From Moritella sp. JT01 (GTDB lineage: Bacteria; Pseudomonadota; Gammaproteobacteria; Enterobacterales; Moritellaceae): DNA of 64,000 nt. The translations under genes were made by a program, and so were the position numbers. The notes beneath the pieces are model-generated. The model saw only the letters and a list, made by a program, of their open reading frames with translations. It had not been told where the DNA came from and made no database searches. Of the stretch, positions 19,269 to 29,736 are shown piece after piece (position 1 is the stretch's first letter; every line of letters starts with the position of its first letter). The stretch spans positions 200,774 to 264,773 of the forward strand of contig NZ_LOCN01000001.1 in NCBI RefSeq assembly GCF_001574435.1, written 5' to 3'.

Positions 19269-20417
19269 TTACTGATTGATACTATTTAATGCCGCATCTA
19301 TTTGTGAAGGTTGTATAATATCACCGGTATTATTACCCCATGCATTGCGTTCGTAAGTGATCACTGCCGCGAGTTCTTTTTTGGTTAGTTGTTTTGCGAA
19401 TGATGCCATTGCAGTACCGGAAACGCCTTGAAGAACAACATTGATATGTTTATCCACATCACCCAGTGCGATAGGACTATTCTGTAATGCTGGGAATGCA
19501 CCTGGAATACCTTGTCCAGCAACTTGGTGACAAGCGGCACAGGTTCGATTATATACCTCTTCTCCGAGTGTCATCATGGTCGGCATATCCATGGTTGTCG
19601 TTAAACTTTGTTGTTCCGCTTGTAACTGCTGTTTTGCCGTGACTTGCGCTTGGGCTAACCAATCATCAAATGCTTCAGGCTCTAATGCCGTAACCACAAT
19701 TGGCATAAAGCCATGGTCTTTACCGCATAATTCGGCACATTGACCTCGGTAAGTTCCGGGAGTGTCTATTTTGGTCCAAGCCTCATTAATAAAGCCGGGG
19801 TTCGCGTCTTTTTTCACTGCAAATGCAGGCACCCACCATGAGTGAATGACATCATCAGCCGTGATTAGAAAACGGACCTTTTTATTGATCGGTAATACGA
19901 GTGGATTATCCACCTCTTTTAGGTAGTGCGGTTGCTTCTCTATTTCGTTGTTGATTTCAGCTTGGCTGGTGGTTGAACGGCTATAGAACTCAAGGTCATG
20001 GTCAAAATAACGATAGTGCCACTTCCATTGTGAACCGGTGATTTGAATGGTGATATCAGCTTTAGTGGTATCTTCCATTAAGATTAGCGCTTGTGTTGAT
20101 GGGATCGCCATACCAATTAAGATAACGATGGGGATCGCAGTCCAAATTATCTCAACAGTTGTACTTTCATGGAATGACGCCGACACAGCGCCTTTGGATT
20201 TTCGATGACTATATAAGGACCAAAACATGACGCCAAACACAATGAAGGCGATGGCTATGCAAATGTACAAAATTGTCATATGTAAACTGTATACGGTATT
20301 ACTTATCCCTGTGACCCCTTCAGTCATATTTATATTTGACTGCTGAGCAAATAATGGTGTTGAAACTATCCCTAGCATAAATGTGTTTATTATTTTTTTT
20401 GGTTTGAATAAGCGCAC
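19269..20417 (-). CDS. ctaC: Cytochrome c oxidase subunit II with fused cytochrome c domain (caa3-type)
   Basis: A signal peptide, two membrane helices and the CuA cupredoxin domain ('GQCAELCGKDHGFM') are followed by a C-terminal class I cytochrome c domain with the heme motif CAACH. The fusion marks a caa3-type oxidase fed by soluble or membrane cytochrome c. I prefer the GTG at 20417 (382 residues): GGAGG lies four bases upstream and the product then begins with a clean signal peptide (RLFKPKKIINTFMLG). An ATG at 20441 would add eight acidic and neutral residues and has no ribosome-binding site. It is the first gene of the cox unit. Confidence 0.92.
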   Translation of the reverse strand: MRLFKPKKIINTFMLGIVSTPLFAQQSNINMTEGVTGISNTVYSLHMTILYICIAIAFIVFGVMFWSLYSHRKSKGAVSASFHESTTVEIIWTAIPIVILIGMAIPSTQALILMEDTTKADITIQITGSQWKWHYRYFDHDLEFYSRSTTSQAEINNEIEKQPHYLKEVDNPLVLPINKKVRFLITADDVIHSWWVPAFAVKKDANPGFINEAWTKIDTPGTYRGQCAELCGKDHGFMPIVVTALEPEAFDDWLAQAQVTAKQQLQAEQQSLTTTMDMPTMMTLGEEVYNRTCAACHQVAGQGIPGAFPALQNSPIALGDVDKHINVVLQGVSGTAMASFAKQLTKKELAAVITYERNAWGNNTGDIIQPSQIDAALNSINQ

Positions 20418-20590
20418 ATAACCTCCCTCAAAATTATCCATAACGATATAGATTAGATAATGAGTGAATTGTGTTAATTCGCTGCTACAGCCCTAAGCAT
20501 CTAACAATTCACTGTTATTTGCCAAAGTATAGTTACAGAAATGTTAAATGTGCTACTTTGTTTCTCAGATAATTTCGTTTATATTTTTTC

Positions 20591-20863
20591 CTATGCCTCA
20601 AAGGTGATGACTTCAAATGATTGTTTTAGCGCTGTAATTTGTTTCTGCAGTTTAGCAATGTGATTAGAGACTGAGCACGAGAGGTCCAGCTTGTCTTGTT
20701 CTTGAACGCTGTCTAAGCGCATCACTTTTAGTTTGATGATTTGTGTATCGGTCATGAGATTATTAATATGCTGAACCATTTCTGGATTGGGGTACTTCTC
20801 TTTGAGTAATTCTAGTTGATTCGAAAAGTCTAAAAAGATACGTTCAATTTCGATAATAGTCAT
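20591..20863 (-). CDS. Small helical protein of unknown function
   Basis: I do not recognise this 90-residue protein. It is charged, without membrane segments, and predicted helical with heptad-like leucines (IAKLQKQITALKQ), suggesting a small coiled coil. The ATG at 20863 has AGGGG nine bases upstream, which supports it as real. It lies about 150 bases upstream of coxB on the same strand and could be cotranscribed, but nothing links it to the oxidase. Confidence 0.6.
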   Translation of the reverse strand: MTIIEIERIFLDFSNQLELLKEKYPNPEMVQHINNLMTDTQIIKLKVMRLDSVQEQDKLDLSCSVSNHIAKLQKQITALKQSFEVITFEA

Positions 20864-21047
20864 AGCAACCCCTAAACATTATTGTTGATGATCCAAAGAA
20901 GATTAATGTGAACAGCTTAAACGTTATTATAGTGTAAATTCCAATTTTCAACGCTGAGACCTAAATACGGGCTGTTTGTTGTTATTTTTGTTGTTATAGT
21001 TTGTTACCTTGCGGCGAATGCTTTAATTTAAGGAGAGAGGTGAGTAC

Positions 21048-21110
21048 TTGGTGATGGAATTGATTAACGGGATAAAAGGATGGCGAGTAATTAACCAAAC
21101 TCAAGATTGA
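21048..21110 (+). CDS. Candidate small ORF upstream of tig
   Basis: AAGGAGAGAGG at 21030-21040 lies at normal distance from a TTG (21048) that reads in frame through ATG (21054) to a TGA at 21108, giving 18-20 residues (core MELINGIKGWRVINQTQD). A weak promoter (CTGTTT, 17 bases, TATAGT ending 21000) precedes it and a short hairpin follows. It may be a real small protein, a leader, or part of an sRNA. Support is weak. Confidence 0.25.
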   Translation: MVMELINGIKGWRVINQTQD

Positions 21111-21260
21111 AAACAGTAAATTTCCTGTTTTTCATCTTATTTACCCATAAAAATCATTTTTATTCTTGAATTCTGACTTTTCATCCATACATTATAAGCA
21201 AATAAAAATATTAAAGCGTTATTTAGAGTCGCAATGCTCGATTTTATTCTTGCTGCTAGT

Positions 21261-21266
21261 TATAAT
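21261..21266 (+). promoter_or_regulatory. Putative -10 element of the tig promoter
   Basis: A consensus TATAAT lies 55 bases before the tig ATG. No good -35 hexamer is found at 16-18 bases. The tig start itself has GAGGT upstream. Confidence 0.4.
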
Positions 21267-21321
21267 ATCGCGTCATAAATTTCCAGTTGGAAATGTTAAT
21301 AAATTCATTAGAGGTATCTAA

Positions 21322-22632
21322 ATGCAAGTTTCTGTAGAAACGACTCAAGGCCTAGAGCGCCGTTTAACTATCACAGTTCCAGCTGCAACAGTTAGCAAAG
21401 AAATCGAAAACCGTTTACGTGGTTTAGCAAAAACTCAACGTATCGATGGTTTCCGTCCAGGTAAAGTACCAGCTAAAGTAATCAAAAAACGTTTTGGTGC
21501 TGCTGTAGCTGAAGAAGTTGCTGGTGAAATCATGCAACGTAACTTCTACGAAGCAATCGTAGCTGAAAAATTAAACTTAGCTGGCGCACCAACGCTAGAG
21601 CCTGCAGAAGTTAAAGAAGGCGAAGACTTCTCTTTCACTGCAACGCTTGAAGTTTACCCAGAGTTTGAAGTTTCAGGTATCGAAGCAATCGAAATCGAAA
21701 AATCAGTATCTTCAGTAACAGACACTGATGTTGATGGCATGATCGAAACTTTACGTAAGCAACACGCTGAGTGGGTTACTGCTGATCGCGCTGCTGAAGC
21801 TAACGACCAAGTTAAAATTAACTTCAACGGTAGCATCGACGGTGAAGAATTCGAAGGCGGCAAAGCTGAAGACTTCACTCTAGCTATGGGCCAAGGTCGT
21901 ATGATCCCTGGTTTCGAAGAAGGCATCGTAGGTAAATCTGCGGGCGAAGAGTTCACTGTTGAAGTAACTTTCCCTGAAGAATACCATGCAGAAAACCTAA
22001 AAGGTAAAACTGCAAGCTTCGCTATCACGCTAAACGCTGTTGAAGCACAAGAATTGCCAGAAATTAACGCTGAATTCGTTGGTAAATTCGGTGTTGAAGA
22101 CGGTACGCTTGAGTCTCTAAAAACTGAAATCAGCAAAAACATGAGCCGTGAACTTGAGCAAGCTATCAAAGCTGACACAAAAACTAAAGTTCTTGACGCA
22201 CTAGTTGAAACAAATGACATCGAAATTCCTGCTGCATTAATTAAGCAAGAAATCGTTACATTACGTCAACAAGCTATGCAACGTTTTGGCCAAATGGCAC
22301 CACAAAACGCACCAGAACTTCCTGATGAACTATTCACAGAGCAAGCTAGCCGTCGTGTTAAAATCGGTCTAGTTCTTGGTGAATTCATCAAATCAAACGA
22401 AATCACAGCGGATGACGCACGTGTTCAAGACATGATCGCATCTATGGCTTCTGCATACGAAGATCCAGCTGAAGTTATCGCACACTACAAAGACAACGAC
22501 CAAGCTTTAGAAAACGTTCGTAATGTAGCTGTTGAAGACCAAGCTATTGATTTAGTTTTAGAAAAAGCAAATGTAACAGAAAAAGAAGTTGCGTTCGAAG
22601 AGCTAATGAATAAAGCGACTCAAAACGCATAA
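21322..22632 (+). CDS. tig: Trigger factor, ribosome-associated chaperone and prolyl isomerase
   Basis: The protein of 436 residues has the three-domain trigger factor layout. The N-terminal ribosome-binding domain carries the signature '[12 protein letters not shown]', the middle FKBP-type isomerase domain runs from about residue 150 to 245, and the C-terminal helical arm follows. It docks at the ribosomal exit tunnel and shields nascent chains. It opens the conserved tig-clpP-clpX-lon-hupB-ppiD run. Codon use is strongly biased (many GAA, GGT, CGT), as expected for a highly expressed gene. Confidence 0.97.
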   Translation: MQVSVETTQGLERRLTITVPAATVSKEIENRLRGLAKTQRIDGFRPGKVPAKVIKKRFGAAVAEEVAGEIMQRNFYEAIVAEKLNLAGAPTLEPAEVKEGEDFSFTATLEVYPEFEVSGIEAIEIEKSVSSVTDTDVDGMIETLRKQHAEWVTADRAAEANDQVKINFNGSIDGEEFEGGKAEDFTLAMGQGRMIPGFEEGIVGKSAGEEFTVEVTFPEEYHAENLKGKTASFAITLNAVEAQELPEINAEFVGKFGVEDGTLESLKTEISKNMSRELEQAIKADTKTKVLDALVETNDIEIPAALIKQEIVTLRQQAMQRFGQMAPQNAPELPDELFTEQASRRVKIGLVLGEFIKSNEITADDARVQDMIASMASAYEDPAEVIAHYKDNDQALENVRNVAVEDQAIDLVLEKANVTEKEVAFEELMNKATQNA

Positions 22633-22727
22633 TTGTTTATTAGATTGAACAAAATACGTAATTAAGCGCTATAATGGCTCGAGTGGGGGGTATTTCACTT
22701 GGGCCATTTTTATTTAGGGATGATAAT

Positions 22728-23351
22728 ATGTCACAATTCTTTAATAATATCACAGAGTCGCCGTCAAACACGTTAGTACCTATGGTTGTTGAACAAACAG
22801 CTAAAGGCGAACGTTCTTATGACATTTATTCTCGACTTTTAAAAGACCGTGTAATCTTTTTGACTGGCCAGGTCGAAGATCATATGGCGAACCTTGTTGT
22901 TGCACAGCTACTGTTCTTAGAATCAGAAAACCCAGATAAAGATATTTTCCTTTATATTAATTCGCCTGGTGGTTCTGTTAGTGCTGGTATGTCAATTTAT
23001 GACACCATGCAATTTATCAAGCCAAACGTATCTACGATTTGTATGGGTATGGCGGCGAGTATGGGAGCTTTTCTACTTGCTGGTGGCGAAAAAGGTAAGC
23101 GTCACGCATTACCTAATGCTAAGATTATGATCCACCAACCTTTAGGTGGTTATCAAGGTCAAGCATCTGATATTGAAATTCACGCGAATGAAATTATTAA
23201 AACTAAGCGTAAATTAAATGAAATATTAGCTGAACATACTGGTCAAGAGTATGATCGCCTTGCTACAGATACGGACCGTGATAATTTCATGACGTCAGCT
23301 GAAGCGATGGATTATGGTTTGATTGATTCAGTAATAACAAAACGTGATTAA
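22728..23351 (+). CDS. clpP: ATP-dependent Clp protease proteolytic subunit
   Basis: I chose the ATG at 22728, giving 207 residues as in E. coli; AGGGA lies seven bases upstream. With this start the catalytic serine of 'GMAASMGAF' is Ser111, the canonical number, and 'MIHQPLGG' carries the catalytic His. ClpP forms the tetradecameric chamber that degrades substrates unfolded by ClpX or ClpA. An upstream in-frame ATG at 22674 has no support. It is followed by clpX after 81 bases. Confidence 0.97.
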   Translation: MSQFFNNITESPSNTLVPMVVEQTAKGERSYDIYSRLLKDRVIFLTGQVEDHMANLVVAQLLFLESENPDKDIFLYINSPGGSVSAGMSIYDTMQFIKPNVSTICMGMAASMGAFLLAGGEKGKRHALPNAKIMIHQPLGGYQGQASDIEIHANEIIKTKRKLNEILAEHTGQEYDRLATDTDRDNFMTSAEAMDYGLIDSVITKRD

Positions 23352-23432
23352 GTAATTTTTGACAGGTCGATTGTCTTTTAGCCATAATGAAGATTAGGCA
23401 TTGGGCTTTTACTTGTAATATGAGGTTATCGA

Positions 23433-24707
23433 ATGACAGAAACAAAAAGTGGGGATAACGGCAAATTACTCTATTGTTCTTTTTGTGGCAAAAGCCAACA
23501 TGAAGTGCGCAAGTTAATTGCCGGCCCATCTGTCTACATTTGTGATGAATGTGTTGATCTTTGTAACGATATTATTCGTGAAGAGATTAAAGAAATTGTA
23601 CCAAAACGTGAAGGTGATGCATTACCGACACCGCATCAAATTCGTGGCAAGCTCGATGATTATGTCATTGGTCAAGACCATGCTAAGAAAGTGTTAGCTG
23701 TTGCGGTATACAATCACTACAAGCGTTTACGCAATGGCGATACATCAAATGGTGTAGAACTAGGTAAGAGTAATATCCTGCTAATTGGTCCAACGGGTAG
23801 TGGTAAAACATTATTGGCTGAAACACTAGCACGTATTCTTGATGTACCTTTTACTATGGCTGATGCCACGACATTAACTGAAGCGGGTTATGTTGGTGAA
23901 GATGTTGAAAATATTATTCAGAAATTATTGCAAAAATGCGATTATGACGTAGAGAAAGCCCAACGTGGTATTGTCTATATCGATGAAATTGATAAAATTT
24001 CGCGTAAATCTGATAATCCATCTATTACTCGTGACGTATCGGGTGAAGGTGTTCAGCAAGCATTATTAAAACTGATTGAAGGGACTGTTGCTTCAGTACC
24101 GCCACAAGGTGGTCGTAAGCATCCTCAACAAGAGTTTTTACAAGTAGATACATCTAAGATTTTATTCATCTGTGGTGGTGCATTTGCTGGTTTAGACAAA
24201 GTTATTGAAATGCGTACTAACAAAAATAGTGGTATTGGTTTCACAGCTGAAGTGAAAGGTGAAGCTGAGAAAGCAACTTTATCTGAAGTCTTCTCTAAAG
24301 TTGAACCACAAGATTTGGTTAAATTCGGTCTTATCCCTGAATTTATCGGTCGTTTACCTGTGACTGCGACATTAACAGAACTTGATGAAAGTGCATTAAT
24401 TCAGATCTTAACAGAACCGAAAAATGCACTGACTAAACAGTATTCTGCACTATTCGATTTAGAAGGTGTTGATCTCGAGTTTTGTGAAGATGCACTTACT
24501 GCAATTGCAAAAAAAGCGATGTCTCGAAATACGGGTGCTCGTGGCTTACGTTCAATTGTAGAAGCCATTTTACTGGATACTATGTATGATCTACCTTCTG
24601 TTGACAATGTGAGCAAAGTTGTGATTGATGAATCTGTAATTAATGATGAATCAGCACCAATTTTGATTTATGAAAATACAGAGAACAAGGCTGTATCAGC
24701 AGATTAG
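23433..24707 (+). CDS. clpX: ClpX, ATP-dependent unfoldase of ClpXP
   Basis: The protein of 424 residues begins with the zinc-binding domain (CSFCG and CDECVDLC). The AAA+ module has Walker A 'GPTGSGKT', Walker B '[10 protein letters not shown]', and the 'IGFTAEVKG' segment containing the ClpP-docking IGF loop. ClpX recognises tagged substrates such as ssrA-tailed proteins and feeds them to ClpP. It lies in the standard position after clpP and ends in a strong terminator before lon. Confidence 0.97.
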   Translation: MTETKSGDNGKLLYCSFCGKSQHEVRKLIAGPSVYICDECVDLCNDIIREEIKEIVPKREGDALPTPHQIRGKLDDYVIGQDHAKKVLAVAVYNHYKRLRNGDTSNGVELGKSNILLIGPTGSGKTLLAETLARILDVPFTMADATTLTEAGYVGEDVENIIQKLLQKCDYDVEKAQRGIVYIDEIDKISRKSDNPSITRDVSGEGVQQALLKLIEGTVASVPPQGGRKHPQQEFLQVDTSKILFICGGAFAGLDKVIEMRTNKNSGIGFTAEVKGEAEKATLSEVFSKVEPQDLVKFGLIPEFIGRLPVTATLTELDESALIQILTEPKNALTKQYSALFDLEGVDLEFCEDALTAIAKKAMSRNTGARGLRSIVEAILLDTMYDLPSVDNVSKVVIDESVINDESAPILIYENTENKAVSAD

Positions 24708-24733
24708 TGTTAGATTTTTAAACACTTAATCTT

Positions 24734-24762
24734 AAAAAGGGGGCGCAATGCCCCTTTTTTTA
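24734..24762 (+). terminator. Terminator between clpX and lon
   Basis: AAAAAGGGGGCG and the CCCCTTTTTTT tract form a GC-rich stem with a short loop and a run of seven Ts. It separates clpX from lon. Confidence 0.85.
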
Positions 24763-24792
24763 TATTATTTTTCATATTTTAAGCTCCTAGCA

Positions 24793-24818
24793 TTGATTGT
24801 TGAGTAATAACCCCTATA
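24793..24818 (+). promoter_or_regulatory. Possible heat-shock (sigma-32-like) promoter of lon
   Basis: TTGATT at 24793-24798 and CCCCTATA at 24811-24818, 12 bases apart, resemble the sigma-32 pattern (CTTGAAA, 11-16 bases, CCCCATNT). lon is a classic heat-shock gene in E. coli. The match is imperfect. Confidence 0.35.
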
Positions 24819-24862
24819 TATTCAATATTAGCCCTTAGTCCAGTTTTATAAGTGAGGACAAG

Positions 24863-27214
24863 ATGAGTTTTGAGCGTACGGAACGTGTAGATATACCTGT
24901 ATTACCATTGCGTGATGTTGTGGTTTATCCCCATATGGTAATCCCTTTGTTTATTGGCCGAGAAAAGTCAATTCGTTGTCTTGAAGCCGCAATGGATACA
25001 GATAAGCAAATATTTTTAGTTGCACAAAAAGATGCAGCTCAAGATGATCCCCAAGTTGATGATCTGAATAGCGTGGGTACAGTCGCTAATATTTTACAAA
25101 TGTTGAAATTGCCTGATGGTACGGTAAAAGTATTGGTCGAAGGCACACAAAGAGCAAAATTAAATAGCTTGAGTGATAGCGATGATTATTTCCAAGCCGA
25201 GATTGAATATATTATCTCTGAATCAGTATCTGATGAAGAAGAAGATGTACTTATTCGATCTGCAATTGGCCAGTTTGAAGGCTATATAAAACTAAACAAA
25301 AAGATCCCAGCTGAAGTTTTAACCTCAGTGACGGCGATCGATGAAGCTGCGCGTCTTGCTGATACAATGGCTGCTCACATGCCATTAAAATTAGAAGATA
25401 AGCAGGTGGTATTAGAGTTAAGTAACGTTGGAGAACGTCTTGAGTTCTTAATGGCACAGATGGAATCTGAAATCGACCTATTACACGTTGAAAAGAAAAT
25501 TCGAACACGTGTTAAAAAGCAGATGGAAAAAAGCCAGCGCGAATACTATTTGAATGAGCAAATGAAAGCGATTCAAAAAGAGCTTGGTGAGTCTGAAGAT
25601 GGTGTGGATGAATTTGAACAATTGGCTGATAAAATTGAGCAAGCACAGATGCCTGCTGAGCCTAAAACCAAGACCATCGCTGAGCTGAATAAATTAAAAA
25701 TGATGTCACCTATGTCTGCAGAAGCAACTGTAGTACGTAGTTATATCGATTGGATGATTTCAGTTCCTTGGAAGAAACGTTCAAAAGTTAAAAAAGACAT
25801 TGGCAAAGCGTTAGAAGTTCTCGATGCAGACCATTATGGTTTGGATAAAGTAAAAGAACGTATTTTAGAATATCTAGCAGTACAAAGCCGAGTTAATAAA
25901 CTCAAAGGTCCAATTCTTTGTCTTGTCGGTCCTCCGGGCGTAGGTAAAACCTCGTTAGGTCAATCGATTGCGAAAGCAACAGGACGTAAGTATGTTCGTA
26001 TGGCTCTGGGTGGCGTACGTGATGAAGCGGAAATTCGTGGTCATCGCCGTACTTATATTGGTTCTATGCCGGGTAAAATCATCCAGAAAATGGCGAAAGT
26101 TGAAGTGCGTAATCCGTTATTCTTATTAGATGAAATTGATAAGATGGCATCGGATATGCGTGGTGATCCAGCATCGGCATTATTGGAAGTTTTAGACCCA
26201 GAGCAAAATACAACGTTCAACGATCATTATCTTGAAGTTGATTATGATTTGTCTGACGTTATGTTTGTTGCGACATCGAATTCAATGAACATACCAGGTC
26301 CGCTACTCGACCGTATGGAAGTGATTCGTTTATCGGGTTATACCGAAGATGAAAAACTGAATATTGCTAAACAGCATTTACTGGATAAGCAAATTGAGCG
26401 AAATGGTTTAAAATCAAAAGAGATTACCATTGAAGATAGCGCGATAATGGGTATTATCCGTTATTACACTCGTGAAGCGGGCGTACGTTCACTTGAGCGT
26501 GAAATTTCAAAACTATGCCGTAAAGCAGTGAAGCAAATATTGCTGAACAAATCACTTAAGTCAGTGACGATCAATCAAGATAATTTATCTGAATATTTAG
26601 GCGTTCAAGTCTTTGATTTTGGTAAAGCTGAAGGTGAAAGTCGTGTCGGTCAAGTAACCGGTCTGGCGTGGACAGAAGTTGGTGGTGAGTTATTGACTAT
26701 CGAAACTACATCTGTTCCAGGTAAAGGCAAGCTGAATTACACCGGATCATTAGGTGAAGTGATGCAAGAATCTATTCAAGCTGCGATGACGGTTGTTCGC
26801 TCTCGCGCGGATAAGTTACGTATCAATGGCGACTTTTATGAAAAGCGTGACATTCATGTGCATGTGCCTGAAGGTGCTACACCAAAAGATGGACCAAGTG
26901 CGGGTATTGCCATGTGCACAGCGCTTGTATCTAGCTTAACGGGTAACCCTGTGCGTGCAAACGTTGCAATGACAGGTGAAATCACGTTAAGAGGTGAAGT
27001 ATTACCCATTGGTGGCTTGAAAGAGAAACTGCTTGCAGCACATCGTGGTGGTATTAAGTGTGTCTTGATTCCAAAAGAAAATGAACGTGATTTAGAAGAG
27101 ATCCCAGCCAATGTAATTGGTGATCTTGAGATTCATCCCGTTCGTTGGATTGAGGAAGTGCTAGAGCTTGCTTTAGAGCATAGCCCTGCTGGTTTTGAAG
27201 TTGTGTCAAAATAG
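24863..27214 (+). CDS. lon: Lon ATP-dependent protease
   Basis: The 783-residue protein has the LonA layout: N-terminal substrate-binding domain (about 10-200), coiled coil, AAA+ domain with Walker A 'GPPGVGKTS', and C-terminal protease domain. The catalytic dyad is intact in '[11 protein letters not shown]' (Ser679) and '[12 protein letters not shown]' (Lys722), the same numbers as E. coli Lon. It degrades misfolded and short-lived regulatory proteins. GAGGAC precedes the ATG. The next gene is hupB, as in E. coli. Confidence 0.98.
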   Translation: MSFERTERVDIPVLPLRDVVVYPHMVIPLFIGREKSIRCLEAAMDTDKQIFLVAQKDAAQDDPQVDDLNSVGTVANILQMLKLPDGTVKVLVEGTQRAKLNSLSDSDDYFQAEIEYIISESVSDEEEDVLIRSAIGQFEGYIKLNKKIPAEVLTSVTAIDEAARLADTMAAHMPLKLEDKQVVLELSNVGERLEFLMAQMESEIDLLHVEKKIRTRVKKQMEKSQREYYLNEQMKAIQKELGESEDGVDEFEQLADKIEQAQMPAEPKTKTIAELNKLKMMSPMSAEATVVRSYIDWMISVPWKKRSKVKKDIGKALEVLDADHYGLDKVKERILEYLAVQSRVNKLKGPILCLVGPPGVGKTSLGQSIAKATGRKYVRMALGGVRDEAEIRGHRRTYIGSMPGKIIQKMAKVEVRNPLFLLDEIDKMASDMRGDPASALLEVLDPEQNTTFNDHYLEVDYDLSDVMFVATSNSMNIPGPLLDRMEVIRLSGYTEDEKLNIAKQHLLDKQIERNGLKSKEITIEDSAIMGIIRYYTREAGVRSLEREISKLCRKAVKQILLNKSLKSVTINQDNLSEYLGVQVFDFGKAEGESRVGQVTGLAWTEVGGELLTIETTSVPGKGKLNYTGSLGEVMQESIQAAMTVVRSRADKLRINGDFYEKRDIHVHVPEGATPKDGPSAGIAMCTALVSSLTGNPVRANVAMTGEITLRGEVLPIGGLKEKLLAAHRGGIKCVLIPKENERDLEEIPANVIGDLEIHPVRWIEEVLELALEHSPAGFEVVSK

Positions 27215-27343
27215 TTTTATTGCTTTAGGTTAGAGTGCTGTAGATACTTGAATAGTAACTCTAACCTTGTTATAAACGCTGTTAAAGTTAGTTATATTGA
27301 TGTTCAACTATTACATATAAATGATTATAATTAGGGGAAGAAA

Positions 27344-27619
27344 GTGAATAAAGCTCAACTGATAGATTGTGTTGCCGCTAAAGCTGATATTTCTAAAGCT
27401 GCTGCAGGTCGTGCTATTGATGCAATGATCGAATCTGTAACAGAAACACTAGAAAAAGATGAATCTGTTACTTTAGTGGGTTTTGGTACTTTTAGTGTAC
27501 GAGATCGTGTTGCACGAATTGGTCGTAACCCACAAACCGGCGCAGAGATTCAAATTGCAGCATCTAAACTACCCGTATTTAAAGCTGGGAAGTTATTAAA
27601 AGAAGCATTGAAATCTTAA
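27344..27619 (+). CDS. hupB: DNA-binding protein HU-beta
   Basis: The protein of 91 residues is a HU/IHF-type nucleoid protein. '[25 protein letters not shown]' (read as two overlapping blocks) contains the conserved arm with the DNA-intercalating Pro. Its position between lon and ppiD identifies it as the beta subunit. The start is GTG at 27344 with AGGGGAAG upstream. Confidence 0.96.
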   Translation: MNKAQLIDCVAAKADISKAAAGRAIDAMIESVTETLEKDESVTLVGFGTFSVRDRVARIGRNPQTGAEIQIAASKLPVFKAGKLLKEALKS

Positions 27620-27640
27620 GCTATTGATTTTAATTTTTGA

Positions 27641-27671
27641 GTAAAGGCGCATCATGAGGTGCGTTTTTATT
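27641..27671 (+). terminator. Terminator after hupB
   Basis: CGCATC and GGTGCG form a short stem with a 4-nt loop followed by TTTTTATTG. Its position argues against starts for ppiD upstream of 27707. Confidence 0.65.
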
Positions 27672-27706
27672 GTTATTTACTGTATTGCAGTTTAGAGAAT
27701 ACAATT

Positions 27707-29611
27707 ATGTTAGAGAAGTTTCGCGAAGGTTCACAAGGACCGGGTGCTAAGATTATTTTAGGCGCAGTGATCGTTACGTTTGCCCTTGCTGGTGTAAGTA
27801 GTTATCTAGGTAGTGGTAGCGCTCAGTCCGCTGCGACAGTGAATGGCGTCGATATTTCAACGCAAGCACTTGAAAATCAAGTTAGAACTGACCGTTCTCG
27901 CTTAGAGTCTCAACAGGGTGAATCATTCGCCGCGCGTTGGGAACAACCCGAATTTCAAAATCAAGTACGTCAACAATCATTAAATACATTAGTTGCTCAA
28001 AATTTATTACAGAAAATGACAGATGACTTAGCGTTACGTATTGGTGATGAAAAGATCCGTAGTTATATTTTTGCGATGGAACAATTTCAAACGGATGGCG
28101 TATTTAATGACGAACGTTACATTAGTTTATTACGTCAAAGCGGCATGACGCCTGCACAATTTGTTGAGCGTTTACGTGCTGATTTTGCACAACAACAATT
28201 GACTGATGCATTAGTAAACTCAGAATTTAGCTTACCAAGTGAAGTTAAACTATTAGCTGCGTTACAAAATCAACAGCGTGAATTAAGTCAACTTATCGTG
28301 CCAGTAAATAAATTTGCTAGCGATGTGGTGGTGACTGATGCTGAAGTGAGTCGCTATTACGAAGACAACAAAGCGTTCTTTCAAACGCCACAGCAAGCAT
28401 CTGTTGATTATATCCTAGTTGATATGAAGAACATTAGTGCAGGTATTGAATTAGACGCGGATGCGGCTGAAAATTACTATAACGAACACTTATCATCTTA
28501 TACTCAAGAAGATAAACGTAAAGTTGCACATATCCTTGTTGCATTCAATGATGATGAATCTGCTGCTGAAGCAAAGGCACAAGACTTACTGGCTCAAATA
28601 CAATCAGGCGCAGACTTTGCTCAATTAGCTAAATCATCATCTGATGATACGTTTAGCGGTGAAAATGGCGGTGAACTGGATTGGTTAGAAAAAGATATCA
28701 TGGATCCAGCATTCGAAACGGCTGCATTTGCACTGAAGAATGACGGTGACGTAACGACTGAGCTAGTGCGCAGTGATTTTGGTTTCCATATCATTAAACT
28801 ATTAGCGGTTGAACCGGGTAAAGTAAAAGCATTTGCAGACGTTAAAACAACAATTGAAACACGTTTGAAGAATGAGCAAGCCGTTACCCATTTTGATGAG
28901 TTAGCTGAAACATTAGCAGAGCAAGCATTTGAAGTACCTGATTCACTGGATGTTGCATCTGAAGCAACGGGTTTAACAATTGTATCAACAGAGCTATTTT
29001 CTGCGAATGCGATTCCTGCACCCTTGAATGATCCAAGAGTTGCTTCAACGTTATTCGATCAAGACTTTATTGCCGAAGCGCTAAACTCTGAAATCATTAA
29101 CATTTCTGATGAGCAAAGTATTGTGGTTCGTATTAACGAATATAAACCACAAACAACGAAATCATTAGTGGATGTAAATGATGAAATTGTAGAACGTTTA
29201 AAAGCAATGAAAGCAGAACAAAAAGCACGAAGCTTTATGGCTACTGTATCCGCTAAGATTGATGCGGGTGAAAGTGTTGCTGCTGAACTTGCAACGGTTG
29301 GTGTAAACTTTACTGCACCTGAATGGTTAAGCCGTTTTGATTATACCAAAGCGGACTTTAAAGTATTGAGTACATTATTCTCAATGCCAAAACCTGCTGC
29401 AGAGCAAGTAAGTGTTGCCACTGAGACATCATTGAATGGCGATGTGACACTGCTGAAGTTCACATCTGTTCGTGACGCTGAAGTAAATGCTGAAGAAGCG
29501 GCTCGTTTAGGCGATACATTAAAAAATATTAATGCGCAAGCTGACTATGAAATGTTAATACAAACATTGATTAAAGCCGCTGACGTATCTTATCCTGTTG
29601 CTGCAGAGTGA
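27707..29611 (+). CDS. ppiD: PpiD periplasmic folding chaperone / peptidyl-prolyl isomerase
   Basis: From the ATG at 27707 the product has 634 residues: a short cytoplasmic start, one membrane helix (about residues 16-34, 'IILGAVIVTFALAG'), a SurA-like N-terminal chaperone region, and a parvulin domain ('KVAHILVAF', 'GGELDWLEKDIMDPAFE', 'SDFGFHIIKL'). It is anchored in the inner membrane near SecYEG and helps proteins leaving the translocon. An earlier in-frame start at 27659 falls in the hupB terminator and is unlikely. Confidence 0.94.
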   Translation: MLEKFREGSQGPGAKIILGAVIVTFALAGVSSYLGSGSAQSAATVNGVDISTQALENQVRTDRSRLESQQGESFAARWEQPEFQNQVRQQSLNTLVAQNLLQKMTDDLALRIGDEKIRSYIFAMEQFQTDGVFNDERYISLLRQSGMTPAQFVERLRADFAQQQLTDALVNSEFSLPSEVKLLAALQNQQRELSQLIVPVNKFASDVVVTDAEVSRYYEDNKAFFQTPQQASVDYILVDMKNISAGIELDADAAENYYNEHLSSYTQEDKRKVAHILVAFNDDESAAEAKAQDLLAQIQSGADFAQLAKSSSDDTFSGENGGELDWLEKDIMDPAFETAAFALKNDGDVTTELVRSDFGFHIIKLLAVEPGKVKAFADVKTTIETRLKNEQAVTHFDELAETLAEQAFEVPDSLDVASEATGLTIVSTELFSANAIPAPLNDPRVASTLFDQDFIAEALNSEIINISDEQSIVVRINEYKPQTTKSLVDVNDEIVERLKAMKAEQKARSFMATVSAKIDAGESVAAELATVGVNFTAPEWLSRFDYTKADFKVLSTLFSMPKPAAEQVSVATETSLNGDVTLLKFTSVRDAEVNAEEAARLGDTLKNINAQADYEMLIQTLIKAADVSYPVAAE

Positions 29612-29658
29612 TATAAAAACTAAGTAATACTATAAAGCATTACTTAGTCGTTTAATTA

Positions 29659-29696
29659 ATCCCAATGTGATTTTATATTGCGTTGGGATTTTTTTG
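29659..29696 (+). terminator. Terminator after ppiD
   Basis: ATCCCAA and TTGGGAT, extended by weaker pairs, form a stem with an AT-rich loop and are followed by a run of seven Ts. Confidence 0.8.
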
Positions 29697-29736
29697 CACT
29701 GTAATAATAGGGATTTATTAACTAGAATAAGAAGTT

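Larger units (their letters stand above)
20864..21321. other. Intergenic region upstream of tig
   Basis: The 458-base gap separates divergent genes. It contains a possible 20-codon microORF (21048-21110) with a good ribosome-binding site, a small hairpin (21110-21131), and the tig promoter region with TATAAT at 21261-21266. Confidence 0.5.

Noticed and set aside
21654-22220. 188-codon open frame antisense to tig
   Set aside because: The tig gene is strongly conserved in sequence and its codon bias creates long open frames on the other strand. No ribosome-binding site or recognisable protein.
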